Shown here: positions 23,889 to 35,870 of the stretch, piece after piece
Position numbering within the stretch: the stretch's first letter is position 1
How the letters are laid out: every line of letters starts with the position of its first letter
NCBI GenBank assembly: GCA_019454045.1
Contig: SKCR01038879.1
Coordinates: 186,001 to 250,000, forward strand
DNA from: Zanthoxylum bungeanum
Taxonomy: Eukaryota > Streptophyta > Magnoliopsida > Sapindales > Rutaceae
Reading direction: 5' to 3'
DNA length: 64,000 nt
The notes under the pieces: model-generated
What the model was told of the DNA's origin: nothing
The model's input: only the letters and a program-made list of their open reading frames with translations
Databases searched by the model: none
Translations under genes and position numbers: made by a program

Positions 23889-25400
23889 CCTATAGCCAGT
23901 CACTCGAGTATCTTACACCCGAACTATGTACAGTTCGTTCAAATTACTGAGAAAAGACTTTCGTCATTGGATTTGCATGATTATCATCTGATGCGATTTA
24001 TACGATCATCACATCGCCACGATGTATGATCCGAACGAATCAAATGAATAGTCGAAGTATATATCTGGATCGTTGATGGGACCATTAATTCGTTAACCTG
24101 TGATGTATCCTAGCTCAGGTACTAACAGAACTATATCTAATCTAATTAGATTTATTATCGACCCAAATGGCTTCTATTACTGCGTCAGCTGCAGCAATAT
24201 TCCACTTTTTTTGTTTATTCGGTAACAGTATCTTGCTTGGAAGATTTCTAGCTCACTGTTCCGTTATTCAAACTGAATAGTACCGTTTTGTGACTTATAG
24301 TCATTTTTATCGGTTAGGAAACTTGTAATAGTGAACCCAGTCACTTCAAGTTCTCCTTCTCCATAGTATAAGACAATATCCTTAGTTCCTCTAAGATACT
24401 TAAGGATATTCTTAACATCAATTCAGTGACTATCACTTGGATTGGCCTGATTGTGACTCCATATGCACAAAGCGTATGAGACACCAGGTCGTGTACATTT
24501 TTAAATGTACGAGTTCTCGGAAGAGTATTAAGAACCTTTTAGATCTATCCCAGTAGATCTTTATTCTTAGAATAAAGGTTGTTTCTCCCAAGAATTCTAC
24601 GGAGAATTTTATGAAAGCCAAGCTTTCACCGATTGTATTTTATGGGAATATCATTTCCAAGAAATTATGTATTATCATTACTTATAGGACATTCACTGTC
24701 AGTGCGCTCCCACTAACCTCCTTATATACACAAGAATCATTTTTGTTTTGAATTAAATCATATACCATTATGATTACATCAAAACGATAATTCCAAGAAC
24801 TCTATGCTTGCTACAATCCATCCATGGATCGTATAACCTACAAACCTTGTTTGCTAGTTTTGGTACGACAAAACCGTCAGGATGTTGAAAACATCCTCCG
24901 AAAGATTCTCGTCAAGGAAAGCGGTTTTAGCATTCAGTTGCCACATTTCATAAATGAAACATGCAGCATTAGCAAGCATTATCCAAATGGATTTAACGTG
25001 GCAACAGGTAAAAGGTTTCGTCGTAATCGATACTATGTTGATAACGATACCTTTTCGCTATAATCCTAGCTTAGTACGGTGGTATGTTTCCATCCATGTA
25101 TGTCTTCCTTGAAGACTTATATAGTACCAATAGGCACAATGCCTTTCGGTACAACAACTAGTATCCAAACGTAGTTGGTATACATGGAATCCATTTCGGA
25201 CTTCATGGCACTTTTCCATAATTGGGAGTCGATACCTTGTATCACTTCCTCATACGTAGTCAGTTCGTATTCCTCAATAAGATTGACATCTTTATGAGGT
25301 GAGATCATAAACCCATACCCCAGGTTGTTTTCTGACTCTCTCCGACTTACGTGGTTCTTGTGTATTCGAAGATTATTGGTATAGTTTAATCTTTGATGAA
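23889..25400 (-). pseudogene. C1-b RNase H and reverse transcriptase remnants
   Basis: On the - strand, 25117-25308 keeps ISPHKDVNLIEEYEL and LWKSAMKSEMDSMYTN, the start of reverse transcriptase. 24433-24621 keeps LGETTFILRIKIYWDRSKR and a following fragment. The YVDD block expected near 24670 is destroyed. RNase H toward 23890 is recognisable only by similarity to the C1-a copy. No stretch longer than about 65 codons is open. Confidence 0.75.
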
Positions 25401-26400
25401 CTATTTGTGTTCCATTAAGGAATCGGTACCTGGAACAGTATTACTCCGATTTTCAACGAGTTTTACTTTCCTCCCACTTACCACTGCATATACGTATTCC
25501 TCTTAGGAAAACCGCATGATGAGCAACAATTACATTGTTCTCTTGTGAGTTGTATAAGTACTATACTTTGGTTTCCCTAGGATAACCTACAATTTAGGCA
25601 CTTATCCAATTTGGGTTCTAGTTTGGTATCATCCAAACATATGCCTAGCATACCCAAATCTTCAGGAATGAGAAAACCAAGTTTCTTTCATGTTCATATC
25701 TAATATGAAGTCTGTCTAACAGATTTTTATGGAACCTTATTCTAAATAAGTTCTGCACTGTTTATGCGTATCCGTTGAAGGAAATGGTAGCTCAGAGCGA
25801 CTCATGATTAACCTTATCATGTCCAACAAAATTCAGTTTCTCAGTTCGGACACACCGTCAAATTGACGTGTTCCGGGAGAAGTCCTCATTGAAAGAATAC
25901 TATACTCTTTCAAGTATTTGTGAAACTTATTTCTTAAGTATTTTCCATCATGGTATAACCGTGACGGTATAATACTTTAGTTGATCTGTCTGTCTACTTC
26001 GTGTCGAAACTCTAAAAGTTTTCGATTCGTGTTTCAAAAGAAACACATAACCACAACGCGATGCCACATCCGTAAAGGTCACTAAACATTCATATCCATC
26101 TATTGCCTAGCTAGACATGTGCCCACTTACGTCACTACGAACAAGGGCTAACATATCGGTGGCACTAACACTTTTACTAAGTAAAAGGTGTTTTAGGCAC
26201 TTTGCCCAATAAACTAGATTCGTAGACTTCATTTGAATAGAATAAAATTTGTCCTAGTACCAACTCTTCGAAAGTGTGGATATACGAGTCTTTTTTAATT
26301 GTGTCCCATACAACAATGCCACATTTAAGTTTTAACTGACCAAATCAGTTTGAGCTATTTGTTTGTCATGTTATATGTTTGAGATTTATTTATATTTAAA
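25401..26400 (-). pseudogene. C1-b integrase remnant
   Basis: Near 26100-26230 the - strand reads a decayed form of the C1-a block, with ATDMLALVRSDVSG in place of ATELLALVHSDICG. The first catalytic Asp survives, but the preceding CX2C finger is lost. The rest is interrupted by many stops. Confidence 0.65.
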
Positions 26401-27640
26401 ATATAAATTCTGTTATTCACATGTAATGTGTTTATCTCAATATCATCTTTATATAATAAAATACTTTAGTGTTCTATAATATAAAGGTATACCCGCAACG
26501 GGTTAAACCATGATACAGAGATAATGTTTCTAGTCAAACTAGTTACATTTTAACAGTTTCCTAATTTAAGTACACACCGGAAGGGTAGTTCCTAAACTTA
26601 GGTATCTACGGTTAAAACAGCGACTCTCGTCCCGTTTCTGATTCGCAGACAAATCTCAACTGAAGTCAGTATACTGCTTTTCAGCAGATTCTGCACACCA
26701 GTACATATTTATGTACCACATCCAGTATCTAAAATCCAATTTTAATACTACCAGTGAACATATTTTATGACAAACATATTTGAAGTCAGAGCCTTGCCCG
26801 TTCTTCAATTCCTTCATGTCCGCCTTGTCCATACGGCAGTCACGCTTCTGTTATCCCCGTTTGCCATAATTTAGGCAGACATCTTGGGATATGTCCTTTA
26901 TCTTCCCAGAAGATTATAATGATTTTGCCTTTGCCCTTTTCACACTCCAGAAGCCTTTGGCCAAGCCTTGGCCTTCTAGAATGTCGAAGTAAGGTGCGCT
27001 TTGCGCTTCTTGACTTATTGCAAACTTTGGCTTTATCTCCTTGAGAATAGCCATTAACTCTCCAAGAGTTTACTATTGCAATTTAGTACTTCTAAGATCT
27101 AAGGATAGATCTATGAAGATCCTTCAATTTCAATATCATACTATAAGGATCTAATCCTTAGTTCTGATTAAGAAATTAAGGAGTCTATTTTGCAAGCATA
27201 ATGGATTAAGCACTAAAGTTATCATCACATGAATCTTCCAAAGATCACGCTCTACTATTTGCTCAACTCCAGGCTTAGGCCTAAGATGTTATTTTATCAA
27301 ATAAAGCAATTTCTTAGTTTTCAGGACTATCCTGATTCATTATTCCCAAATTGAAAATTAAGGTCGTTTAAATACATTTTCAACCAGGATTATGTTTTAA
27401 ACACTAATCTTTCAATTATCTTGATTCTAATAGTCTAACTATTTAATCAACGATTTAGGTACTATTCATTATAAATGATTACTATAGTCCAACTATATAA
27501 TCAACTATAATTTAATTGATTAAATTCAATTATATTGATTACTATAATCCAATTATAAAATCAACTATAAATTGAAATAGTTTGAATACAGTGCAACTGT
27601 TTAATTAAACAACAATTAAATATTAGTCCAACTAATATAT
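26401..27640 (-). pseudogene. C1-b protease and gag remnants
   Basis: On the - strand about 26820-26890 reads QDVCLNYGKRG, a stop, then QKRDCRMDKAD, the zinc-knuckle region. The second Cys of the CX2C is Tyr, and the His is gone. The region toward 27640 aligns with gag of C1-a only in pieces. No open frame is worth calling. Confidence 0.65.
27429..27637. repeat. Dyad cluster at the leader/gag border of C1-b
   Basis: Five dyads with 3-base spacers: 27429-27443 (AATAGT/ACTATT), 27483-27497 (TATAGT/ACTATA), 27543-27557 (TATAAT/ATTATA), 27588-27600 (ACAGT/ACTGT) and 27621-27637 (TATTAGT/ACTAATA). Spacers are CCA, CTA or GCA. Confidence 0.85.
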
Positions 27641-29746
27641 TAATTTATTTGACGAATTATTTGAAATGAGCGCGTATGGCAAGGTACTAAACGAATATTG
27701 CAAATTTAATACTTGCCTCCCACTATTTTTCGGCGAGTCTCTAACCCTCTGTGGAGTACTCGGGAAACCTTGTTTCCTAGTGGGCTAGGATCCCGTTAAA
27801 TAACACACAATCTTGACTTTGGCCAACAAATTGTATGATAATTAACTAGGTAGATCTATAAGATCAATTGGATCCAATCCAATTCCTAGATCTAGTAGGT
27901 GGACATCTAAGTCCGAAACATATATCTTATATATGCCAATATTTCTAATATATTGCCTAACCTTTTTCCTATGAATCAACTAAGCCTTGGCTTTGGCACA
28001 ACAAACTTAGTGATCCCAGTTAAGTGGAACCCATTGACCTTGGAAAGCTTCGTAATCAATGTCGATGGACAAGAAGTGATCTTGACTTTGGCCAACAAAT
28101 CACAACTTGGACAAGACACCAATATGGAACAAAGCCTTCAAGATTCAAACACATCATCGACGGACAAAGGTCTTGACTTTGGCCAACAAACCAATGCCAG
28201 TCTTGGATCTTGAGTAAGAATCACTCAATGGAAGGAAAAATGCTTAATATGATGTTGAGGGTTTTTCACGTGCAATTGGCAACCAATTAATTATCTTTGT
28301 TAAGGTATCATCATCATACACCATTAAACATGCATTCTAAACACATAATAAGGCGCATAAAATAAATAATAATGATATGCGGATGGATACTTAACACATT
28401 GTTCCTAGAACAAATCTCTCCATTTCCTCTCTCCCGCTAGCACAAGTATTACTTCTACCCGTTACATAACACTTCTAAAGAAACCTCATTTACATTGAGG
28501 GGAATAGGTGAGAAGAGAAATACAAAGAGTAAGGAGGTAATAGGCTGGACACGCAGGTCCAATTAATAAATTCTAAATTTATTACAACAATTTTCAAAAT
28601 TGCCCCACCCATCTAATATCCATCTGATATACATTATTCATGCATCGCAACCATGTATTCACACAAGCATGTTATCAATCAATCTAATCCAATTAATTAA
28701 TCTGATAATTAATGACCATCCAATGTTCAAACAACGATTTGATTTTGCGTGAGTTAAACTCGTTTTTACGAATAAGTACTCAAAGTACGAATTCTTGAAT
28801 TAAATTAAACTATAACATTAAATCCAATTTAATATGTATTTAATACTAATTCACTATTTAATTCCAAATTAAATATCTACACTTTATTAACGAACCTTTA
28901 CGACTTAGATTCTAAATCTAACCGTTACGGGTCTCAAAGCCTGATTAACATCAAATGTCAATTTAATTTAAAGTCCAATGGGCTTTTAATTAATTTCTAA
29001 GGCATGGACTTTTGGTCAATATGGGTCAAACCCAAATACCAAAGCCCATTTAAGGAATCACCCTTATTTGCCAAGAACCCAATTTAGGCCCATTGGGCCC
29101 AATTAAATATTAAAGGTCCATTAGTCATAATTGGAATTTATGGATATGGTTTTGGGCCCAATTGGATCCAACCAATTTTTCTAAACCAATCTTGGTACAA
29201 CCAAGCCCAATTAGGCCCAATTACAACTTTTAAGGCCCAATTCCAAAATAAGCCCAATTAATTAACTTACAAAATTCCAAAGTTCACAATTAATTAATTA
29301 AAGTGTATGCCATAATTAATTACCCAAATTAACATTTCCAAAACAAAAATTTGTACAATTAATTATGCTCATTAACATCAAAACATGTCCAACACGTTTT
29401 AATCAAAAATCAAACTCATTGCATGCTTCTTTGTCTCGGCATTTTTAGGGATTTAATAGTCCGATTCGGTTTCAATCAATTAAATCCACAATCAACATTA
29501 CCCAATGTTTTACAACTCATCCAATGATTGAAAACACAAAAAATACCAAGACATTTAGGGCACTATAGATTCGACAAAGCCAATCAAATTGGGGAAAAAT
29601 GATCCAATCATGTTTTCATGAAATTGATCCAATACAACTTCAATTAAACATCATTTAAGCATACTCAATCAAGTAATTTTATCAAATCATTCTCAAATAC
29701 AATTTACCCAATTTTAACCCTAAGTTTAAGTTTCATGCTCAACTTC
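27641..29746 (-). other. Leader of C1-b with the triple motif
   Basis: CTTGACTTTGGCCAACAA occurs at about 27812, 28080 and 28172, the reverse of the C1-a leader motif and at matching distances (about 269 and 91). The + strand frame 27953-28213 overlies two of them; it is antisense to the element, shared with C1-a, and most likely fortuitous. Confidence 0.75.
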
Positions 29747-29758
29747 GCTCTGATACCA
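29747..29758 (-). promoter_or_regulatory. Primer-binding site of C1-b
   Basis: GCTCTGATACCA is the complement of TGGTATCAGAGC, a perfect 12-base match to the initiator tRNA-Met site, one base from the 5' LTR. Confidence 0.9.
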
Positions 29759-29759
29759 T

Positions 29760-31534
29760 TGTTGGGTTTCTACGGTCTAACTGAGATCGTTTTAAGCAAT
29801 GAAACAACATGTGAATACAACAAAGAAGTTGTGGAATACTTACATTGATCGGTTGAGCGATACGAGGAACAACAAAACTTCAAGCTTTTCTCCTCCAAGG
29901 CTCACGGCAGTGGCTGTTTTGAGCTCCTCAATTTTCGGCCATGGAAAGATTTCCAAGCTCCAAGCTTTCGAATGATGATTCCATGCTCATGGGTGCGGTT
30001 CCCTATCACCTTCGCAAGACTCCTAAAGCGTGCTAGCACTCCGAAAATTTTGCCATAAAATTTCCCTTTCTTCTCCTTCAAGTCTCGGCAGAAACCAGAA
30101 AAAATGAAGAGAGAAATTGCCCCTTGGGCGAAAGAGAAGAAGAGAAGAATGAGAGAGTGTGATATATTGGTGGTTTTGTTTTTGTTTAACTAATACACAA
30201 AAACCAAAAGTCAAATATCAAATAAAATATTGATAAATGTCTAGCAAAATAACTATTCACGTCGCTAACGAATTAATTCTAAATTAACCCGTTCGCCCAA
30301 ATTAAAATCTAATTTTAATTCCGCGTCGAAATCCAATTTCGTATAATATATCGAATATATTATTCTTATCGATTAATTCCAAATTAATCGTTCTCTCTCT
30401 TTAATAAATATTTTATCCCAGATAAAATATCTCCGTAATTAATCCCAGATTAATTTTCTCTCTCATCTAATTAATCCTAGATTAATAAAGTGCGAGTCAT
30501 ACGTCATCGATGAATCTTCGGGAAGCAACCCATGAGATCCCCGGATATGTTGGCAGTAAATCCTGTCGTCGGACTATCTGAACATGTACGTTCCTAGTAC
30601 TACGTTTTTACCGATTTACAAGACAAGGTTGGCTTCTAGCAAAGCGTCATGCCTACCCAATTCTCCAGAAATTTCCTTACAGGAATATGTGATCTATATC
30701 AGGCGTAGTATACGTAGTATTGCGTATTTCGATCCAGTATCGGATGTCACGTGCAAGGCCTGGGGCTGGAATTCTGTATGCCCCGTACGAAGCACATATC
30801 GGATCTCTGGTAACTAGTCTCTATAATCGGATAATCATGACCTAGTAATATTATCCCGATGACTGTAGTACATAAGAGAACCAGATCCGTATCCTACTTG
30901 GTCATTATCTCCACTATGACTGGATTGATACTTCCATCTCGACATCACACCCAATACACTACGATTCTCAATATACCCAGAAGAGGCGTACACAGAACCT
31001 GTTAAAGTCCTGGACGACCAAAACAAAAGTATATTGATTGTCGCAAGTATTAGCAGTGCAAGTCTCAGGTTAAGACCAAATACACCTACCCTGATTCGGA
31101 CTTCCATAGACACATAGTCATACTACCAATGGAATTCCGATGGGTCTATCCAGAGCGAAGCTGTTTTCTGTACCATCGAAAAAACACAACCTTCTACTAC
31201 ACTGGCATGAGTATCCTATACCCAAATATATGAGAACTATGTCGTTATGCCCTCATAACGCGCACAAGTGTAATACTAGTATTTTCCGCATTATCGATGT
31301 CCAATCTCGATAATACTCTGACTAGGGATATTTAATGATTAAACCTTCATGGATTGATACTGTCTCATATCATCTCAATCCATGAACTAATCATAAGGAC
31401 CTCCTATCATTTATACATCCTTGTAATCTAATTACAAATGATAAGAGAGCAATTTCCACTGTCACGTAGTTAATTTGTACAACAACACCATGATCTGTAC
31501 AAATAGTGATGCTATGGGTCATAACTGTCCAACA
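29760..31534 (-). repeat. 5' LTR of C1-b, with a 237-bp internal deletion
   Basis: TGTTGGGTTTCTACGG to CATAACTGTCCAACA, 1,775 bp. Relative to the 3' LTR, bases equivalent to about 22347-22583 are missing at 30240/30241, with a 2-base CT microhomology. The deletion removed the first two dyads; the remaining array is at about 30268-30490. A splice-donor-like GTAAGT (sense) is at 29838-29843. Confidence 0.92.
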
Positions 31535-32371
31535 GGACTCTCCCAGAGCACGTACATTGACAAAGTGTTGAAGAGATTCAACATTGATCACTCCAAAATG
31601 GGACTGTTGCCAGTGTCACATGACGTCACACTATCTAAGGACATGTGTCCTAAAACTCAAGATGAGAGAGACAACGTGAGTCGGATACCGTTCGCCTCGG
31701 CAGTCGGATCGATCATGTATGCCATGATATGCACGCGACCTGATGTCTCGTATGCTTTGAGCATGTGTAGTCGCTATCAGACCGATCTAGGTGAAGGTCA
31801 CTGGATGGCGGTTAAGAATATCCTGAAGTATCTTAGACGAACTAAGGATGATTTCTTAATCTATAGAGATGGAGAACTTGAGGTAACTGGGTATACCGAT
31901 GCAAGTTTCCAAACCGATAAAGACGAGTATAAGTCACAATCCGGGTACATATTTTGTTTGAATAACTGAGCAGTAAGCTAGAAATCTTCCAAGTAAGAGA
32001 CTGTTGCCGATTCAACAACAGAAGCGGAGTACATTGCTGCAGCTGAAGCAGCAAAAGAGGCAGTTTGGATCCGTAAATTCGTAATTGGATTAGGAGTAGT
32101 TCCGTTAGCAGCTGAGCCCGTTCTATTGTATTGTGACAATAACGGGGCTATAGCACAGGCTAAGGAACCGCGGTCTCATCAACGATCCAAGCATGTTTTT
32201 CGACGTTTCCATCTAATTCGTGAGATCATACATCGTGGAGATGTGAAGATCAAGAAGGTCCCATCATAGGACAACACTGCAGATCCGCTGACGAAAGATA
32301 TTCCTCAGCAAACGTTTGAGCGACATGTACATAGTTCAGGTGTTAGATGCTTGAGTGACTGGCTATAGGCC
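31535..32371 (+). pseudogene. C1-a reverse transcriptase end and RNase H (continued)
   Basis: This continues the gene cut at 21866. STYIDKVLKRF, SRIPFASAVGSIMYAM and TRPDVSYALSMCSRY lead into RNase H. Acidic positions are visible as YTDASFQTD, STTEAEYIA, YCDNNGAIAQ and DNTADPLTK. Stops lie at about 31967, 31978 and 32267 (two at expected Trp codons, one at a Glu codon). The gene ends just before the polypurine tract. An apparent start inside the neighbouring LTR at 31475 is an artefact of the insertion. Confidence 0.9.
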
Positions 32372-32382
32372 AAGTGGGAGAT
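32370..32382 (+). promoter_or_regulatory. Polypurine tract of C1-a
   Basis: CCAAGTGGGAGAT abuts the 3' LTR start at 32383. Confidence 0.85.
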
Positions 32383-34272
32383 TGTTGGACAATTATGACC
32401 CATAGCGTCACTATTTGTAAAAGACATTGTGGTTTTTGTTCAAATTAACTATGTGACAATGGAAATTGTATTTTATCATTTTGTAATTTGATTACTTAAA
32501 TATATAAATGATAAAAGTCCTTATGATTAGTTCAAGATTATTAGATATGAGACAATATCAATCCATAAAGGTTTAATCATTAAATATCCCTAGTCATAGT
32601 ATTATCGAGACTGGACATCGATAATGCGGAATAGACTAGTATTGCACTTGTGTGTGTTATGAAAGCGTAACAACATAGTTCTCATATATTTAAGTATTGG
32701 ATACTTATGCAAGTGTGATAGGAGGTTGTGTTTACCGATGGTACGGAAACAGCTTCGCTCTGGATAGACCCCTCGGAATCCCATTGGTAGTATGACTATG
32801 TGTCTATTGGAATCTGAATCAGGGTAGGTGTATTTGGTCTTAACCTGAGACTGACATCGCTAGTACTTGCGACAATCAATACGCTTTGGTTTTGGTCGTC
32901 CGGGACTTTAATAGGTTATGTGTACGCCTCTTCTGGGTTTATTGAGAATCATAGTGTATTGGATGTGATGTCAAGACGGAAGTATCACTTCAGTCATATC
33001 GAGATGATGATCACGCAGGGATACAGAACTGGTACTCTAATGGGTTGCAACCATCAAGATAATATGACAAGGTCATGATTATCCGATTAAAGAGACTAGT
33101 TGCTTGTGATCTGATATATGTTTTGTACGGGGAAGACATTATTCCAGCCCCAGGCCTTGCATGTGGCATCTGATACTAGATCGTAATACGCAATACTACG
33201 TATACTAAGCCTGACATATATTATATATTCTTTTAAGAATATTTCTGGAGAATTGGGTAGGCACAGTGCTTTGCTAGAAGCCAATCATGTCTCGTAAATC
33301 GGTAAAAATATGGTAAGAGGTACGCACGTGTTCGGATAGTCCGACGACCGAATTTATTGCCAACATATTCAAGGATCTCATGGGTCGCTTCCCGAAGATT
33401 CACCGATGACGTATGATTCGAACATAATTAATCTAGGATAAATTACGGAGAGATTTTATCTGGGATAAAATACTATTTGAAGAGAAAGAACGATTATTTG
33501 AAATTAATCAATAAAATAATATATCTGATATATTAAATGAAATTAGATTTCATAACGGAATTAAAATTGGATTTTAATTAGGGCGAACGAATTAATTTAG
33601 AATTAATTCGCAAGTGACGTGAATAATAATTTTGCTAGCCACAATTATTTAATTAAATTTGACTTAATTACGTCACAACGGAAAAATCGTTAATTCGGAA
33701 TTAACGAACCCGAGCCCGGGATGTGTTGCGGGCCCACTCGGATTTTGAATCAAGTGGGGCCCACATGTCACATCACTTGTCACTTTGTTCACTTTATTGT
33801 GATGGAAGTTAGTGAAGACTTTTAAATTACTCAAGGCGATGACGTGATTGACATATACCAAATGTTGGATATTTGGTATATCATAGATTTTCTTTTGAAA
33901 ATTGAATAACAACAACTTCATCACTCTCTCTCTCCCTCACGGCATTGCTCCATTTTTCTCTCTAAAATTTGACTTGGCCGAGTTCAAGAAGAAGAAGAAG
34001 AAAAATTGTGGCAATATTTCTTAAGTGCTAGCACACCAAATGAATCATATAAGGTGATAGGGAAACCAAACCCAAGAGCTTGGAATCAAGATCAAAGCTT
34101 GGAGCTTGGATTCAACATTCAAATAGGAGCTTGGAGGAACTTCTTAAAGCAAATTTTTTGTTATCAACGCATCCTATATCCGATCAAAGTGAGTTTATTT
34201 CTGTTATTCTCCTTTATGTATTCACATGTTTTATGCTTGAATTGATCTTGGGAACACCTTAGAAACCCAACA
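32383..34272 (+). repeat. 3' LTR of C1-a
   Basis: TGTTGGACAATTATGACC to CTTAGAAACCCAACA, 1,890 bp. The hairpin array is at about 33424-33708 and the GTGAGT donor-like site at 34189. Confidence 0.93.
33424..33708. repeat. Dyad array in the C1-a 3' LTR
   Basis: Same dyad order as the 5' LTR partner; two stems have point changes (for example near 33430 and 33495). Confidence 0.8.
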
Positions 34273-35532
34273 TCTGAGATGGAAACTCTCCTTGTTCTTG
34301 CACACTCAGGACATTAGTCAACTTAGAGACTTGACTCTTAATTTCCTTATTGTCTTCAACTATCTGAGCTATCAACGACTCAAATCTTTGATTGGTTTTG
34401 CTCCGGGCTTCTATGAATGCATGCACATTGTCCTCTAAAGAATTTCTAGGAATGGAAGGTGTGTGATACTGGGGAGCACTGTAACCTTTAGGTTGTGGTG
34501 CTTGAGTGGGCTGTTGAGACTCCTGTCTCCAACTAAAATTGGGATATTTCCACCAACTAGGATTATAAGTGTCTGAATATGGTGTATAGGGTTTCTTATA
34601 CATCCCTACGGTATTGCATTGGTCCTCATATGTTTCCCTCATCTCACCATATAAAAGACACTCTTGGGCCAGATGGTTAATCTCTTTACACACAAAACAT
34701 ACCTCTTAAGGTTCTAACTGGGCTACCGCAAGCATAGTCTTGCTATCTTTGGCTTTTAAGGCTCCTAACTCCCTAGTCAATAGCTCAATCTATGCTTTAA
34801 GACTATCCTCTTCCCTAAAGTGGTGTATGCCTCCGCTAGGGGAGTGGGACGTGTCCTATCAGTGTTATCTATGGCATTGGGTCCTGTCTAAGTGTGATAT
34901 TTCTCAGCTAAGTCATTTAAGTACTCAAGTGCCTCATCAGGGTCTTTTCGGATAAATTAACCATTGCACATTGTCTCAATGAATTGGCGCTCTCTAGGGG
35001 TTAGACCATCATAAAAGTAACTTGCTAAGCGCCAAATCTCATACCCATGGTGAGGAAAACTAGCTAACATCTCTTTAAACCTCCCCCAAGTTTGATAAAG
35101 AGTTTCACTGTCTTTCTGGGAGAAGGTAGAGATTTTTCTTTTCAGGGAATTCGTCTTATGATGTGGGAAGTATTTATTAAAGAATGCATGGTCATCTCAC
35201 CCAATGATCCTATTGATTGAAGTCTCAAAGAGTACAACCAGCTATTAACTCTATCCTTAAGGGGAAAAACGGAAGAACTTAAGTCTAATTGTGTCTGTAG
35301 TCCCAAACAGGTCATGGAAAGTTACTACAACCTCTTCAAACTCTCTAATGTGCACATAAGGGTTCTCGTTCTCCAAACCATGAAAGGTTGGGAGATACTG
35401 TATCATTCCAGGTTTGAAATATATATGTGGTACATTATGAGGAAATATGATGCATGACAGTGTAGCTGTGCGAGTGGGGTGGAGGTACTCCTCAATAGAC
35501 CTAATGGGTGGTCTCTCGTAATCGCTCACGGT
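34273..35532 (-). pseudogene. G2 gag, broken, cut by the C1-a insertion
   Basis: Gag would form particles for the G2 element. On the - strand the N-terminal piece (35257-35529) has a retrotransposon gag core with GMIQYLPTFHGLENENPYVHI. The next frame continues with FPLKDRVNSWLYSL, the usual core block, then stops. Near 34658-34699 is a zinc knuckle CFVCKEINHLAQEC (CX2CX4HX4C), followed by a Pro/Gln-rich region (34259-34657) ending at the insertion. Stops and at least one frameshift break it. The downstream protease lies at 11596-12345 across the inserted element. Confidence 0.85.
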
Positions 35533-35847
35533 ATGTATGCTAGATGTAGATAGTGTGGAAAAAAGTTTTTCAAATAGATTTTCTGAGTCTTAATCTTCCT
35601 CGTTAACTCTAACAAATCTACCCAATTGATCCCTAAGTCTAGGCATGCACTTAAACACAAATAAAACGAGAAACAAAAAGAAAAAAAGAATAAACTAAAA
35701 ATCTAAATCTAAACTAAAACTAAAACTGAAATTGAAACTGAAATTAAATAAATAAAATAAAAAATAAAAATAAAAAAATAAAGGTGGAACAAAGTTACCG
35801 TTTTGTTGTTTACTAAGCAAACCTGCTCTTTTTGCTTGTAAACCGTC

Positions 35848-35865
35848 TCCCCGGCAACGACGCCA
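35848..35865 (-). promoter_or_regulatory. Primer-binding site (tRNA-Asp type) of G2
   Basis: Sense TGGCGTCGTTGCCGGGGA differs by one base from TGGCGCCGTTGCCGGGGA, the common tRNA-Asp site of plant Athila/Tat elements. It lies five bases inside the 5' LTR. Confidence 0.88.
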
Positions 35866-35870
35866 AAATT

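Larger units (their letters stand above)
21867..31534 (-). mobile_element. C1-b: Ty1/copia element inserted in the C1-a reverse transcriptase
   Basis: The 5' LTR is 29760-31534 and the 3' LTR 21867-23875, with a tRNA-Met-type primer-binding site at 29747-29758 and a polypurine tract at 23876-23888. Exact target duplication GGACT lies at 21862-21866 and 31535-31539. The internal region (about 5.9 kb) keeps Copia order on the - strand, but every gene is riddled with stops. The 5' LTR has lost 237 bp relative to the 3' LTR. Confidence 0.95.
12604..34272 (+). mobile_element. C1-a: Ty1/copia element, split by a solo LTR and by a second C1 element
   Basis: The 5' LTR runs 12604-16559 (about 1.9 kb without its insert), the internal region 16560-32382, and the 3' LTR 32383-34272. 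Flanking five bases are CCTGA (12599-12603) and TCTGA (34273-34277), a 4-of-5 duplication inside G2 coding sequence. Gag, protease, integrase, reverse transcriptase and RNase H are in Copia order but carry frameshifts and stops. Insertion C1-b (21867-31534) interrupts the reverse transcriptase region. The unsplit internal length is about 6.2 kb, with an unusually long 2.2-kb leader before gag. Confidence 0.93.

Noticed and set aside
27953..28213. An 86-codon frame antisense to C1-b, with relatives antisense in C1-a (18174-18386) and C1-c
   Set aside because: It lies over the repeated leader motif and is kept by shared descent of the leader; the C1-c copy is frameshifted and no domain is recognisable.
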